From Bacteroidota bacterium (GTDB lineage Bacteria; Bacteroidota; Bacteroidia; 2-12-FULL-35-15), in the NCBI GenBank assembly GCA_017303895.1, contig JAFLBF010000009.1, positions 1 through 64,000 on the forward strand: a stretch of DNA of 64,000 bases, read 5' to 3'. Position numbers and translations under genes: made by a program. Below, piece by piece: positions 45,457-54,504 of this stretch; the first letter of the stretch is position 1; each line of letters starts with the position of its first letter. Below the pieces are notes generated by a model that did no database searches, was not told the origin of the DNA, and saw only the letters and a program-made list of their open reading frames with translations.

Positions 45457-47304
45457 ATGAAAAAAGCTACATTCTTAATTGCTGGCCTGATCATTACTCA
45501 AGGGCTATGGGCTCAGGAGCAAATGAGTTCCGAGTCACAAGTTATTTATGGTGTCTATAATGGGATTTCAAAACCCATGAGAGACCTTCCTGATTTTGAA
45601 GGAGAAAAAGAACATCTTTATGAGATGACAGAGTCTAAAGATAAGGTTCACCGTCAGCCTCAAATTTTCCAATTTACAGCCGAAAAAGATGGGGCTGCCT
45701 ATGGAAATGATCCTAACTCTATCCAAAAAAGCATGGGAACAAGGGCAATGCTACCTACTATTTCCTCTTTTGCAGGTCAAAATGGTGGCGGTTATCCACC
45801 TGATCCATCCGGAGCTGCAGGTCCGAATCACTATGTGCAAGCAGTAAATGCAACACCTTTCAAAGTATTCAACAAGGCAACAGGAGCGCAGTTAATGGCA
45901 CCTAAAAACATTGGTACTTTATGGTCTCCAGCAACTGGAAATATGGGTGACCCGATCATCATGTACGACAGATATGCAGACCGTTGGTTTGTTTCCCAAT
46001 TTGGTGCTTCAAATAGTATTTATATTGCCATTTCAACGACACCTGATCCTACAGGAACATATCATACATATACGTTTACTTCTTCTCAATTCCCGGATTA
46101 TTTGAAGTTCTCAATTTGGGGCGATGGTTATTATATGACATCCAACCAGTCTACAGATAAATTATTCGTTTTTGAGAGAGATAAAATGTTATTAGGTCAA
46201 ACAGCAAGATCAGTTGTTGCAAACTTTACAACAGGTACTGTTACTGGATTTTTCTGTCCATTAGCTGCTGATGCAGATGGAGGCTTACCTCCTGCAGGAA
46301 CTGCTTGTCCATTCTTTTGGTACACAGAAAATTCTTGGGGAGGTGGTAATGTAGATGGTATTAAATATATCAAAGCTACAGTTAACTGGACACCCGCCAC
46401 TCCTACATTAACGATGAGTTCTACAACTACTATCCCTACAGCAGCATTTGATGGGACTTATGATCCAAGCTGGAATGATGTTGTTCAACCTGGCACTACT
46501 GCAAAATTAGATGGTATTGGTGGTGTTCCAACTTACAGAGCTCAATACAGAAGATGGGCTGGATACAATACTGTGGTATTAAACTGGGGTGTTAAGATCA
46601 GTTCAACTCAACGTAGTATCAAATGGGTAGAATTAAGAGAAACTACCCCTGGTACTTGGACACTATATCAAGAAGGAATTTATTCTCCTGATACAAAGAG
46701 CCGTTGGGTAGGAAGTATTGCAATGGATGACAATGGAAGTATTGCTTTATGTTATGCTAGATCTGCTTCAACAACATCTGCATCTGACGTGGGATACCCT
46801 AGCTTAGGGTTTACCGGCCGTTTAGCATCAGATCCATTGGGACAAATGACATTCGCAGAAACAATGGTACGCTTAGGTTCAGGAGTTCAAACTTCAAACA
46901 ACCGATTTGGCGACTATTCTCAAACTTCATTGGATCCGGATGGTATCACTTTCTGGCACACAGGAGAATATCTTCAAACAGGCCCAAGAACTTGGATCTA
47001 TTCTTTCCAATTGCCATTACCTACCGGTGTTGAAGAATCACAAAATCAAATCAATAATGTAACTGCTTACCAGTCATTAGGTGGAATCACTGTAAATGCC
47101 ACAAATATTAAAGAAGAAGGAGAATTGGTTGTTGACTTATTTGACATTACAGGAAAACAAATTGATGGAAAACAGATCGTAGCTAATGGTGGTGCATTTG
47201 AAACATCCTTCTCTACTTCAAATTTAGCATCTGGTACTTATTTAGTACGTGTTGGTAAAATGAATACCAGCTTCCAAAAAGTTGTTAAAGTTGTTGTAAA
47301 ATAA
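45457..47304 (+). CDS. Secreted T9SS type A protein of unknown function
   Basis: 615 residues with a signal peptide (MKKATFLIAGLIITQGLWAQ). The central region has GYPPDPSGAAGPNHYVQAVN, GDPIIMYDRYADRWFVSQFG, SIYIAISTTPDPTGTYH and YSPDTKSRWVGSIAMDDNGS, repeated beta segments that suggest a propeller-like fold. The last 75 residues are a Por_Secre type A sorting domain ending GTYLVRVGKMNTSFQKVVKV. It should pass through T9SS. Own promoter and terminator. No catalytic motif recognised. Confidence 0.85.
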   Translation: MKKATFLIAGLIITQGLWAQEQMSSESQVIYGVYNGISKPMRDLPDFEGEKEHLYEMTESKDKVHRQPQIFQFTAEKDGAAYGNDPNSIQKSMGTRAMLPTISSFAGQNGGGYPPDPSGAAGPNHYVQAVNATPFKVFNKATGAQLMAPKNIGTLWSPATGNMGDPIIMYDRYADRWFVSQFGASNSIYIAISTTPDPTGTYHTYTFTSSQFPDYLKFSIWGDGYYMTSNQSTDKLFVFERDKMLLGQTARSVVANFTTGTVTGFFCPLAADADGGLPPAGTACPFFWYTENSWGGGNVDGIKYIKATVNWTPATPTLTMSSTTTIPTAAFDGTYDPSWNDVVQPGTTAKLDGIGGVPTYRAQYRRWAGYNTVVLNWGVKISSTQRSIKWVELRETTPGTWTLYQEGIYSPDTKSRWVGSIAMDDNGSIALCYARSASTTSASDVGYPSLGFTGRLASDPLGQMTFAETMVRLGSGVQTSNNRFGDYSQTSLDPDGITFWHTGEYLQTGPRTWIYSFQLPLPTGVEESQNQINNVTAYQSLGGITVNATNIKEEGELVVDLFDITGKQIDGKQIVANGGAFETSFSTSNLASGTYLVRVGKMNTSFQKVVKVVVK

Positions 47305-47318
47305 TATTTATTTATAAG

Positions 47319-47367
47319 AAAACACTCATACTTCTCATTCTCGGAATGAATCTTGTATGAGTGTTTT
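47319..47367 (+). terminator. Terminator of gene 45457
   Basis: A 13-bp outer stem (AAAACACTCATAC / GTATGAGTGTTTT) encloses a 23-base loop with an inner CATTC/GAATG pairing; a T-run follows. Confidence 0.8.
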
Positions 47368-47393
47368 TTTATTAACCCAATTATTCAAATTTT

Positions 47394-47708
47394 ATGAAAT
47401 CGTACCTCATTATTTTTACAATTGTAGCAACACTACTTACATCATGTAAAACAAAAGAAGCAACAACATCAAATACTATGGGAAAAACATCAGGAAAAGT
47501 ATCTCATGAATACAAAGCAGGAGGCTGTTCTGCTGTTATTGTAACCAGTGATGGTGTTACCTTGATCCCAAAAGATGCACTTAAAAAAGAATTTGACGTA
47601 GATGGCTTAAATGTAACATTTGATTACATAACGCTTAAAATGCCACAACCGGCAGGTTGTACGACCGGCATACCGGCTGAGATCTCAAATCTTGGAAAAG
47701 CAAAATAA
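47394..47708 (+). CDS. Small lipoprotein of unknown function (module copy 1)
   Basis: 104 residues with a lipobox LLTSC. The mature part has SHEYKAGGCSAVIV, TLIPKDALKKEFDVDGLNVT and MPQPAGCTTGIPAEISNL, with two cysteines that could bond. I recall similar lipoproteins in other Bacteroidota but no function. It is followed by a terminator (47734-47757) and then the PPP-tail protein. The later pair 54060/54505 repeats the order of lipoprotein then PPP protein, although the two lipoproteins are not clearly homologous. Confidence 0.75.
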   Translation: MKSYLIIFTIVATLLTSCKTKEATTSNTMGKTSGKVSHEYKAGGCSAVIVTSDGVTLIPKDALKKEFDVDGLNVTFDYITLKMPQPAGCTTGIPAEISNLGKAK

Positions 47709-47733
47709 AAAATATCTCTTGTTATAACATAAT

Positions 47734-47757
47734 AAATCCCAGCATTTGCTGGGATTT
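47734..47757 (+). terminator. Terminator of the small lipoprotein gene
   Basis: A perfect 11-bp stem (AAATCCCAGCA / TGCTGGGATTT) with a 2-base loop, then Ts, 25 bases after the stop. Confidence 0.82.
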
Positions 47758-47762
47758 TTGTT

Positions 47763-47803
47763 ATACAACAAGTTGTATTAATTAAATCTATTTATTAAAT
47801 TTG
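47763..47803 (+). promoter_or_regulatory. Promoter overlapped by a palindromic operator candidate
   Basis: TTG (47773-47775), 20 bases, TAAATTTG (47796-47803): a full consensus promoter 17 bases upstream of the ATG at 47821. A perfect 16-base palindrome ATACAACAAGTTGTAT (47763-47778) covers the TTG. A regulator bound here could block or recruit polymerase. This would control the PPP protein and perhaps the TonB receptor beyond. Confidence 0.55.
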
Positions 47804-47820
47804 TGTAGCACAACAATTCT

Positions 47821-48348
47821 ATGATGAAGTCCGCTATTTCGTTTTTTCTTCTTACTATATTCCTATTTAACATAGCGGGATATGTTATAGTATTCAAAAT
47901 TTCTCAAAATCTAATTCGAAAAGAAATAAAGAGAGAAATTAAAATGAAACTGAATGAATCTGAATTGCAAAAAATTGTTTTCAATAAAAATGAACTTAGC
48001 ACAATCAATTGGCTGAAAATCGATAAAGAATTTATTTATGACAGTGAATTATTTGACATTGTCAAAACAACTGAAACTGCAACGACTATTACTTACTATT
48101 GCATTAATGACAAACAGGAGAAACAATTATTTGCAGATTTAGATGAACACATTAACCAACATATTGCAACTAATAAAACAAATAAAAAAAACACATTTAA
48201 ACAATATGATGACAGTAACAAAATTTCATATGAGTTGAAAATTAAAATTGATTCTAATATTGGCAAGCCAATAGAAAGAGTTTGGTTATACAATTACAAT
48301 TCAGAATCAATTGTTTTAGCTAAAAACAGCCCTCCTCCTCGACTTTAA
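47821..48348 (+). CDS. Membrane-anchored protein with C-terminal PPP tail (copy 1)
   Basis: 175 residues. One N-terminal hydrophobic helix (ISFFLLTIFLFNIAGYVIVF) acts as an anchor or uncleaved signal. The soluble part has basic helices, then INWLKIDKEFIYDSELFDIV, TTETATTITYYCINDKQEK and ends NSPPPRL. The protein at 54505 shares FLFN..GY..VFK, a Y...LYDI/LFDI..KTET segment, the YCINDK..E motif and a PPP near the end, so they are paralogues. Such proteins occur next to TonB receptors in other Bacteroidota from memory. The TonB receptor starts 127 bases on. No function known. Confidence 0.78.
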   Translation: MMKSAISFFLLTIFLFNIAGYVIVFKISQNLIRKEIKREIKMKLNESELQKIVFNKNELSTINWLKIDKEFIYDSELFDIVKTTETATTITYYCINDKQEKQLFADLDEHINQHIATNKTNKKNTFKQYDDSNKISYELKIKIDSNIGKPIERVWLYNYNSESIVLAKNSPPPRL

Positions 48349-48475
48349 TCATACCCTATTTTAGTGCATAAGCATTATATTTCTTTGTTACTCAGCAAAA
48401 ATGTTGGGAAATATTTCCTTATAAAAGAACAAATAGAATTCTATTCGTTTAGTTTTATAAAAAAACCTATTTCAT

Positions 48476-50905
48476 ATGCAAAACCGTATGTTGGCTATTG
48501 CGATGATGTTATTTACAATCATCGCAAAAGCTCAAATAGTAACTGTAATAGACAAGAATACTCAACAAACAATTCCTGGAGTTGTGGTTTACTCAAATAA
48601 CCCACAATTATCATCGCAAACAAATGCGAAAGGTCAATTCGATTTGTCTGTTTTTAAAGCTGCTGACACTATTAATTTTAAAATAGTGAGTCATATTTTA
48701 ACATCATATACATATGGTCAAATTGAAGCATTAAAATATAAGGTCGAGTTGGCGGATAATCCAATTTCTCTATCTGAAGTTGTTGTATCATCTACCAAGT
48801 GGGAGCAAAAAAAAATAGAAACGCCCAACAGAATTGTATCAATAAACATGAAAGAAGCTGCGTTTCAGAATCCACAAACATCAGCTGATTTACTAGGAAT
48901 GAGCGGTTATGCTTTCATCCAAAAAAGTCAATTAGGAGGAGGTTCTCCAATGCTAAGAGGGATGGCAACCAATAGAGTACTACTAGTCATTGATGGAGTA
49001 AGAATGAATACAGCCATTTTTAGATCTGGAAACTCACAAAATGTAATTTCTCTTGACGCAAATGCTATGGAAAGTACAGAAATTTTGTTTGGCCCCGGTT
49101 CTGTTATGTATGGAAGTGACGCGGTCGGAGGTGTAATGAGCTTTACAACCATCCAGCCCAGGCTTTCAGAATCTGAAGATAATAAGCCTTTATTAACAGG
49201 AAACGCAATGACTAGAATTTCAACTGCCAACTCTGAAAATACCGGGCATTTAGACTTTAATGTAGGTTTCAAGAAATTAGCATTAACAACGAGCTTTACA
49301 TATTCGAAATATGGTGACTTACGCTCAGGTTCTGTTGGTGGTGCTTCTTATTTCTACCGTAAAAACTACGTTATAACCTATGACGATAGGGATTACATGT
49401 TGCCAAACAATGACTCTACACTTCAAGTCGGTTCTAATTATAGTCAGGTTAATTTTTTGCAAAAAATTCGTTTTCAACCAATCAAGCATTTAGATATTGA
49501 ATATGGATTTCATTTTTCTGAAACGTCAAAATACAATCGCTATGACAGGCTTTATGTGATGCAAACATCTGGTCCATACAAGAACAAATTACGTTGGGCA
49601 GAATGGTATTATGGTCCACAAAAATGGCAAATGCACAGAATTGGTATTACTTATAACAAAAGCAATATTTTATTCGATAAAATGAAACTTATTGCTGCGT
49701 ATCAATTTTTTGAAGAAAGCAGATATGATCGTGAGTTTATGTTTAGAGAATTGCGAATGCAAAAAGAAAATGTTGATGCTTACTCATTAAACATTGATTT
49801 TGAAAAAAGAGTACTTGAAAAGGTTACTTTATCATACGGATTTGAATCAGTTTACAATAAAGTATCTTCAGTAGCATCTTTAACACATGTAATTACCGAT
49901 GAGATCACACCTACTGTTACCCGTTATCCAGATGGTTCAACATGGCAATCGAATGGACTGTACCTAACTGCAAAATACCAACCTCATCCAAAATGGACAA
50001 TTAATGGAGGCTTGCGTTACAATCACTTTTTGATTAAAGCTGATTTTGATACAACATTCTTTCCTTTTCCATTTACAAGCACAAAAATGTCAACCGGTTC
50101 TTTTAGTGGAAGCTTAGGATTTGTTTATTCACCACAGCCATCTTGGCAAGTATATGCGAATGGATCAAATGGATTTAGAGCACCTAACATTGATGACATG
50201 GGAAAAGTATTTGAATCTGTTCCAGGTTACTTAGTTGTTCCTAATCCGGATTTGAAACCAGAACAAGTATACAATGCGGAACTAGGAACTGTAAAAACAT
50301 TCAGTAGATTCATTAAAGTAGATGCAACCATTTACAATACCTGGCTAAGAGATGCAATGGTTAGAAAAAATGCTGAATTTAATGGTGATACAACCATTAG
50401 ATACCTTGGAAACAAAAGCAGGATTCAATCAATACAAAATGTAGCTAAAATTAATGTATATGGAATTCAAGCGGGTATAGAATTATACTACAAAGGAATC
50501 GGTCTTAAAAGCAACATCTCTTATCAAAATGGAAAAGAACAAGCACCTGATAGTTTGGTCTATTATCCCCTTCGACATGCTGCACCAACTTTTGGAAGTA
50601 CCCATTTGACCTATGAACATAAAAAATTTAAATTTGATTTATATGCTGTTTATAATGCCAAAATGGATTATGAAAATTTGGCACTAACGGAAAGAACAAA
50701 CGCATCATACGCTCGTGATGAAAAAGGAAATGCGTATGTAAAAGAATGGTATACTCTAAACTTTAAAGCAGGTTTTTATCCATCCCAATACATAGCATTA
50801 ACGGCTGGAGTTGAAAATATTACTGATTTAATGTATCGTCCATACTCCTCTGGAATTAATGCACCAGGTAGAAATTTTATTGCATCATTAAGAGCAAAAT
50901 TTTAA
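48476..50905 (+). CDS. TonB-dependent outer-membrane receptor, haem/haemoglobin-receptor-like
   Basis: 809 residues with a signal peptide (MQNRMLAIAMMLFTIIAKAQ). A carboxypeptidase-regulatory-like beta domain (about 20-95: TPGVVVYSNN-type and NAKGQFDLSVF) precedes the plug (about 105-220: LSEVVVSSTKWEQ; GGGSPMLRGMATNRVLLVID, then GVRMN; YGSDAVGG) and the beta-barrel, ending in Phe (NFIASLRAKF). It imports a ligand using TonB/ExbBD energy. The GSPMLRGMATNRVL and GVRMN..FR.GN segments look like haem or haemoglobin receptors; the ligand is not proven. Two RCC1-propeller genes follow with gaps of 21 and 11 bases, so all three are probably one operon. Confidence 0.93.
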   Translation: MQNRMLAIAMMLFTIIAKAQIVTVIDKNTQQTIPGVVVYSNNPQLSSQTNAKGQFDLSVFKAADTINFKIVSHILTSYTYGQIEALKYKVELADNPISLSEVVVSSTKWEQKKIETPNRIVSINMKEAAFQNPQTSADLLGMSGYAFIQKSQLGGGSPMLRGMATNRVLLVIDGVRMNTAIFRSGNSQNVISLDANAMESTEILFGPGSVMYGSDAVGGVMSFTTIQPRLSESEDNKPLLTGNAMTRISTANSENTGHLDFNVGFKKLALTTSFTYSKYGDLRSGSVGGASYFYRKNYVITYDDRDYMLPNNDSTLQVGSNYSQVNFLQKIRFQPIKHLDIEYGFHFSETSKYNRYDRLYVMQTSGPYKNKLRWAEWYYGPQKWQMHRIGITYNKSNILFDKMKLIAAYQFFEESRYDREFMFRELRMQKENVDAYSLNIDFEKRVLEKVTLSYGFESVYNKVSSVASLTHVITDEITPTVTRYPDGSTWQSNGLYLTAKYQPHPKWTINGGLRYNHFLIKADFDTTFFPFPFTSTKMSTGSFSGSLGFVYSPQPSWQVYANGSNGFRAPNIDDMGKVFESVPGYLVVPNPDLKPEQVYNAELGTVKTFSRFIKVDATIYNTWLRDAMVRKNAEFNGDTTIRYLGNKSRIQSIQNVAKINVYGIQAGIELYYKGIGLKSNISYQNGKEQAPDSLVYYPLRHAAPTFGSTHLTYEHKKFKFDLYAVYNAKMDYENLALTERTNASYARDEKGNAYVKEWYTLNFKAGFYPSQYIALTAGVENITDLMYRPYSSGINAPGRNFIASLRAKF

Positions 50906-50926
50906 AAACTAACTAAAAAAGACAAA

Positions 50927-52393
50927 ATGAAAAAAAACTTTCAACTATTTTCTGTTGTTACAATCCTAGCAGTAATAAGTTTATCAACTAGCGCTAATGC
51001 TCAACGCATAGCTGCTGGAGGATGGCATTCTGTAGTAGTTTGTAACGATAGCACCGTAAAAGCATTTGGCGAAAATGCAACTGGTGAACTAGGAAATGCA
51101 TCGAATACTGATAGTAATGTTCCAGTAACCGCAATCGGTTTATCAAAAATTATTGCCGTTTCAGGTGGTGGTGATCAACTAGAAGCACATTCTATGGCAC
51201 TCAAAAATGATGGAACCGTTTGGGCTTGGGGTAGTAATTTGTATGGTGGCTTAGGTAATGGCAACACAACTAATACTAATACTCCGGGACAGGTTCTATT
51301 GCTAACGAATGTAATAGCCATCTCTGCAGGTGGTTGGCATTCAACAGCTTTAAAAAGCGATAGTACTGTTTGGACTTGGGGCTGGAACATTGATGGGCAG
51401 ATTGGAGACGGAACGTTAGTCGACAAAACAATCCCAACAATGGTACCCGGACTTACTAGCGTAAAAGAAATAGCAGCAGGAACATATCATGTTTTGGCGC
51501 TTAAAAGTGATGGAACGGTATGGGCTTGGGGAGATAATGTAAGTGGTCAAATTGGTGATGGATCTACCACAGATAGAACCTCACCTGTTCAGGTTACAGG
51601 CTTAACAAATGTTGCACACATTGCAGCTGGTCGTTTTTTCTCTTTAGCCGTTAAAACGGATGGTACTGTGTGGACCTGGGGCGAAAATCTTTATGGACAG
51701 CTTGGAAATGGGACATTAACAGATAGTCATGTCCCTGTACAAGTGACAGGATTAACAGGAATAACATCTGCAACTGCAGCTACCGGTGCATTCCATTGCA
51801 TGGCTGTAAAAAATGACAATACAGTTTGGGCTTGGGGAAGAAACACCTATGGAAATTTAGGAGATGGAACAGTCACACACAGATCTACTCCTGTTCAGAT
51901 GCAAGGAATTTCAGATGTAGTTGGACTGGCTGCCGGAACCAATTTTTCTTTATTATTCAAATCAGACGGAACATTTTGGGGCTGTGGAAGAAATGCAAGT
52001 GGCCAATTAGGAGATGGCACATTTTTGCAACGCAACACTGTAGTACAAGCAACTGCAATGTGTCCGATATTGCTACCAGAAGAACCTGTTGGAATTGATG
52101 CAGTAGAAAATACAAACATCTCTCAAATAGTTGCATACCCAAATCCATCTACAACTGGAGAATTTACAGTAATGATAAAAAATAATTCATTGAATACACA
52201 ATCTACAAACAAATGTAAAATTGAAATTTACAACATAATTGGCGAACTCATATTTCAATCTGAATTAAATCAGCAACAACTGAATTCTCCAATTCAAATT
52301 GATCTATCTAATAAATCAAATGGTGTTTACTTCTTAAACACAATAATTGGTAATACTAAATTCAATCAAAAACTCATTATACAAAATAATTAA
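50927..52393 (+). CDS. T9SS-exported RCC1 seven-bladed propeller, first copy
   Basis: 488 residues with a signal peptide (ending TSANA before QRIAAGG). Seven RCC1-type blades of about 52 residues fill roughly 28-385; each has VWAWG.N..GQLGDGT..D...PVQV and an AAG..HSLALK.DGT core. A type A sorting domain ends the protein (IVAYPNPSTTGEFTVMI; NKSNGVYFLNTI). It should be secreted through T9SS to the surface. It follows the TonB receptor by 21 bases. Its tight linkage suggests a role in capturing the receptor ligand or a protein partner; that is inference. Confidence 0.9.
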   Translation: MKKNFQLFSVVTILAVISLSTSANAQRIAAGGWHSVVVCNDSTVKAFGENATGELGNASNTDSNVPVTAIGLSKIIAVSGGGDQLEAHSMALKNDGTVWAWGSNLYGGLGNGNTTNTNTPGQVLLLTNVIAISAGGWHSTALKSDSTVWTWGWNIDGQIGDGTLVDKTIPTMVPGLTSVKEIAAGTYHVLALKSDGTVWAWGDNVSGQIGDGSTTDRTSPVQVTGLTNVAHIAAGRFFSLAVKTDGTVWTWGENLYGQLGNGTLTDSHVPVQVTGLTGITSATAATGAFHCMAVKNDNTVWAWGRNTYGNLGDGTVTHRSTPVQMQGISDVVGLAAGTNFSLLFKSDGTFWGCGRNASGQLGDGTFLQRNTVVQATAMCPILLPEEPVGIDAVENTNISQIVAYPNPSTTGEFTVMIKNNSLNTQSTNKCKIEIYNIIGELIFQSELNQQQLNSPIQIDLSNKSNGVYFLNTIIGNTKFNQKLIIQNN

Positions 52394-52404
52394 TATTCTC
52401 AATC

Positions 52405-53850
52405 ATGGTAAATATATACAATAGAAATTTTAATAAGCCGAACAGCAGATTAAAATCAATTAAAACAATTTTCATTGCAATTGTTGCAATTATTAGCTCA
52501 AATACAAAAAGCTTTTCACAGCAAATTTCAGCAGGATGGTCTCATACATTGTATCTATGCAATAATGGCTCTACTGCAAATGCTTGGGGAGCAAATGCAT
52601 TTGGACAAGTTGGAGATGGCACCACAACTGATAAATCACTACCCGTATCTGTCAATGGTACTACCAATATAAAAGCAATTCAAGCTGGCTACCAACATAC
52701 ACTTATTCTAAAAAATGATAGTACGGTTGAAGCATGGGGCGATAATACAGATGGACAGCTAGGTAATGGGAATAATACAAGTACTACCTCACCTGTGCAA
52801 GTCAGTGGTCTTTCTAATGTAATTGCCATTTCTGGTGGCACTGCAGGGTATCACTCTCTTGCATTGAAATCGGATGGTACCGTTTGGGCTTGGGGAAGAA
52901 ATACAGATGGCCAATTGGGTGATGGCACCAATGTAAGTAAAAATATACCGACTCAAATTACCGCATTAACTGGTATTATTGCAATATCCGGAGGTGAATA
53001 TCATTCGCTTGCTATCAAAAATGATGGAACTGTGTGGGCTTGGGGAAGAAATAACAAAGGGCAATTAGGAAATGGGACTACTGTAAGTAGTAACGTTCCT
53101 GTTCAAGTTAATACACTTACATCCATTACGGCCATTGCTGCAGGAAGATACTTCTCTATTGCTCTTAAAAGTGATAGCACAGTTTGGACCTGGGGAGAAA
53201 ATCTGTACGGACAATTAGGAAATGGTACTACTGTTGACAGCAATACACCTGTCCAAGTTTCTGGATTGACTGATGCTACTGCAATTGCTGGTGCGGCATT
53301 TCATTGTCTTGTTATAAAAAGTGATAGTACTTTAGTATCATGGGGAAGAAATACATACGGTAATCTTGGAAATGGAACAACAACCAACAGCTCCACTCCT
53401 ATTTCTGTAAGCAATCTTACAAGTGTTGTTGCTATTGCTGGTGGAACAAACTATTCTGTTGCTATGAAAGCGAACGATTCGCTATTCACTTTTGGAAGAA
53501 ACACAAATGGGCAACTTGGTGATGGTACTACCACTGATCGTTATATTCCTACCCCTGTATTATCATTATGCGCTGTTCCAACTGAAATAGCAGAAAATAA
53601 TTTAACAGACTCAAATATTATTTTTGTTTTCCCTAATCCATCCTCAAATGGCATCTTTCAACTTATAAGCAACAGCAATAAAATCATTACAATTGAAGTA
53701 TTTAATATGTTAGGAGAAAAAATCATGAATACCACAAATAATAATACACCAACAGATTTAATTGATTTATCAACCCATGCAAATGGTATTTATTTGATGA
53801 CTATTAAATCCGAAAATAATATAGTTTATCAAAAATTGATCAAGCAATAA
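52405..53850 (+). CDS. T9SS-exported RCC1 seven-bladed propeller, second copy
   Basis: 481 residues. The N-terminus (MVNIYNRNFNKPNSRLKSIK) is longer and more polar before the hydrophobic TIFIAIVAIISSNTKSFSQ signal. Seven RCC1 blades follow (AWGRNTDGQLGDGTNVSKN; TWGENLYGQLGNGTTVDSN) and a type A tail (IFVFPNPSSNGIFQLISN; THANGIYLMTIKS). It is a clear paralogue of the preceding gene, 11 bases away, with blades five and six most alike, so the pair arose by duplication. Many identical short blocks make local recombination possible. The operon ends at the terminator 53861-53896. Confidence 0.9.
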   Translation: MVNIYNRNFNKPNSRLKSIKTIFIAIVAIISSNTKSFSQQISAGWSHTLYLCNNGSTANAWGANAFGQVGDGTTTDKSLPVSVNGTTNIKAIQAGYQHTLILKNDSTVEAWGDNTDGQLGNGNNTSTTSPVQVSGLSNVIAISGGTAGYHSLALKSDGTVWAWGRNTDGQLGDGTNVSKNIPTQITALTGIIAISGGEYHSLAIKNDGTVWAWGRNNKGQLGNGTTVSSNVPVQVNTLTSITAIAAGRYFSIALKSDSTVWTWGENLYGQLGNGTTVDSNTPVQVSGLTDATAIAGAAFHCLVIKSDSTLVSWGRNTYGNLGNGTTTNSSTPISVSNLTSVVAIAGGTNYSVAMKANDSLFTFGRNTNGQLGDGTTTDRYIPTPVLSLCAVPTEIAENNLTDSNIIFVFPNPSSNGIFQLISNSNKIITIEVFNMLGEKIMNTTNNNTPTDLIDLSTHANGIYLMTIKSENNIVYQKLIKQ

Positions 53851-53860
53851 ATTTTCAAAA

Positions 53861-53896
53861 AACACTCAGTGCTTTCACAAATAGGCACTGAGTGTT
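53861..53896 (+). terminator. Terminator of the TonB receptor/RCC1 operon
   Basis: A 12-bp stem (AACACTCAGTGC / GCACTGAGTGTT) with a 12-base loop, 10 bases after the stop. Confidence 0.8.
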
Positions 53897-54012
53897 ATTA
53901 TTTAATCTCGAAAAACATAACTTCGTATGAAAAATAAAGAATAACAATATATTTTACAAATAAATAAAAATACTTGTTATTTTAGTTTTTTTAATGCAAA
54001 TTTGAGTAATGT

Positions 54013-54039
54013 AAACTTGTGCTACCCCCCTACAAGTTT
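54013..54039 (+). promoter_or_regulatory. Dyad in the leader of lipoprotein copy 2
   Basis: AAACTTGT and ACAAGTTT pair over an 11-base loop containing a C-run, followed by Ts, 20 bases before the ATG at 54060. It could be an attenuator or operator. A weak promoter lies upstream: TTG (53974-53976), 20 bases, CAAATTTG (53997-54004), one base off consensus. Confidence 0.45.
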
Positions 54040-54059
54040 TTTAAAACACTATTTATTAA

Positions 54060-54503
54060 ATGGTAAGATCATCCTTTATAGGTATGCTAATTGCTGCCTC
54101 GTTATTTTTTTCATGCAAAACAAAAAAAAGTGCAACAACAGAAATGTATCATTCTAATTCCGAAATAGAAAATGTCATTTTGAAAACAGAATTAAATATT
54201 TCTGAAATGAAGTCAAATTATAAAATTGATTCAATTGCAATAAACAAAGATATATTGTCTGTTTTTGTAAATTATTCCGGAGGGTGTCAAAAGCATAAAT
54301 TCGAGTTACTATTCAATGGCATGTATGCAAAATCACTTCCCCCACAAGCAACACTGTATTTAAACCATATTAGCAATGATGATTTATGCAAGAAACAAAT
54401 ATTTCAAGAAGTACGTTTTAATATTGCATCTGTTTTAAATGAAAAATACACAGAAATTTATATAACAGTTGGGGAGTTTAAAATTAAATACACAAAAAAA
54501 TAG
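54060..54503 (+). CDS. Small lipoprotein with GGCxxH motif (module copy 2)
   Basis: 147 residues with a lipobox LFFSC. The mature part includes INKDILSVFVNYSGGCQKHK, then FELLFNG, and a second cysteine in SNDDLCKKQIF; strands alternate to the end (TEIYITVGEFKIKY). The YSGGCxxHxF motif is one I have seen in other Bacteroidota lipoproteins with no assigned role; Cys and His could bind a metal, which is a guess. The next gene begins one base after its stop, so they are coexpressed. Confidence 0.75.
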   Translation: MVRSSFIGMLIAASLFFSCKTKKSATTEMYHSNSEIENVILKTELNISEMKSNYKIDSIAINKDILSVFVNYSGGCQKHKFELLFNGMYAKSLPPQATLYLNHISNDDLCKKQIFQEVRFNIASVLNEKYTEIYITVGEFKIKYTKK

Positions 54504-54504
54504 A

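Noticed and set aside
48364-48600. 78-codon plus-strand frame overlapping the TonB receptor start
   Set aside because: It runs through the receptor signal peptide in another frame, and has no promoter or recognisable product.
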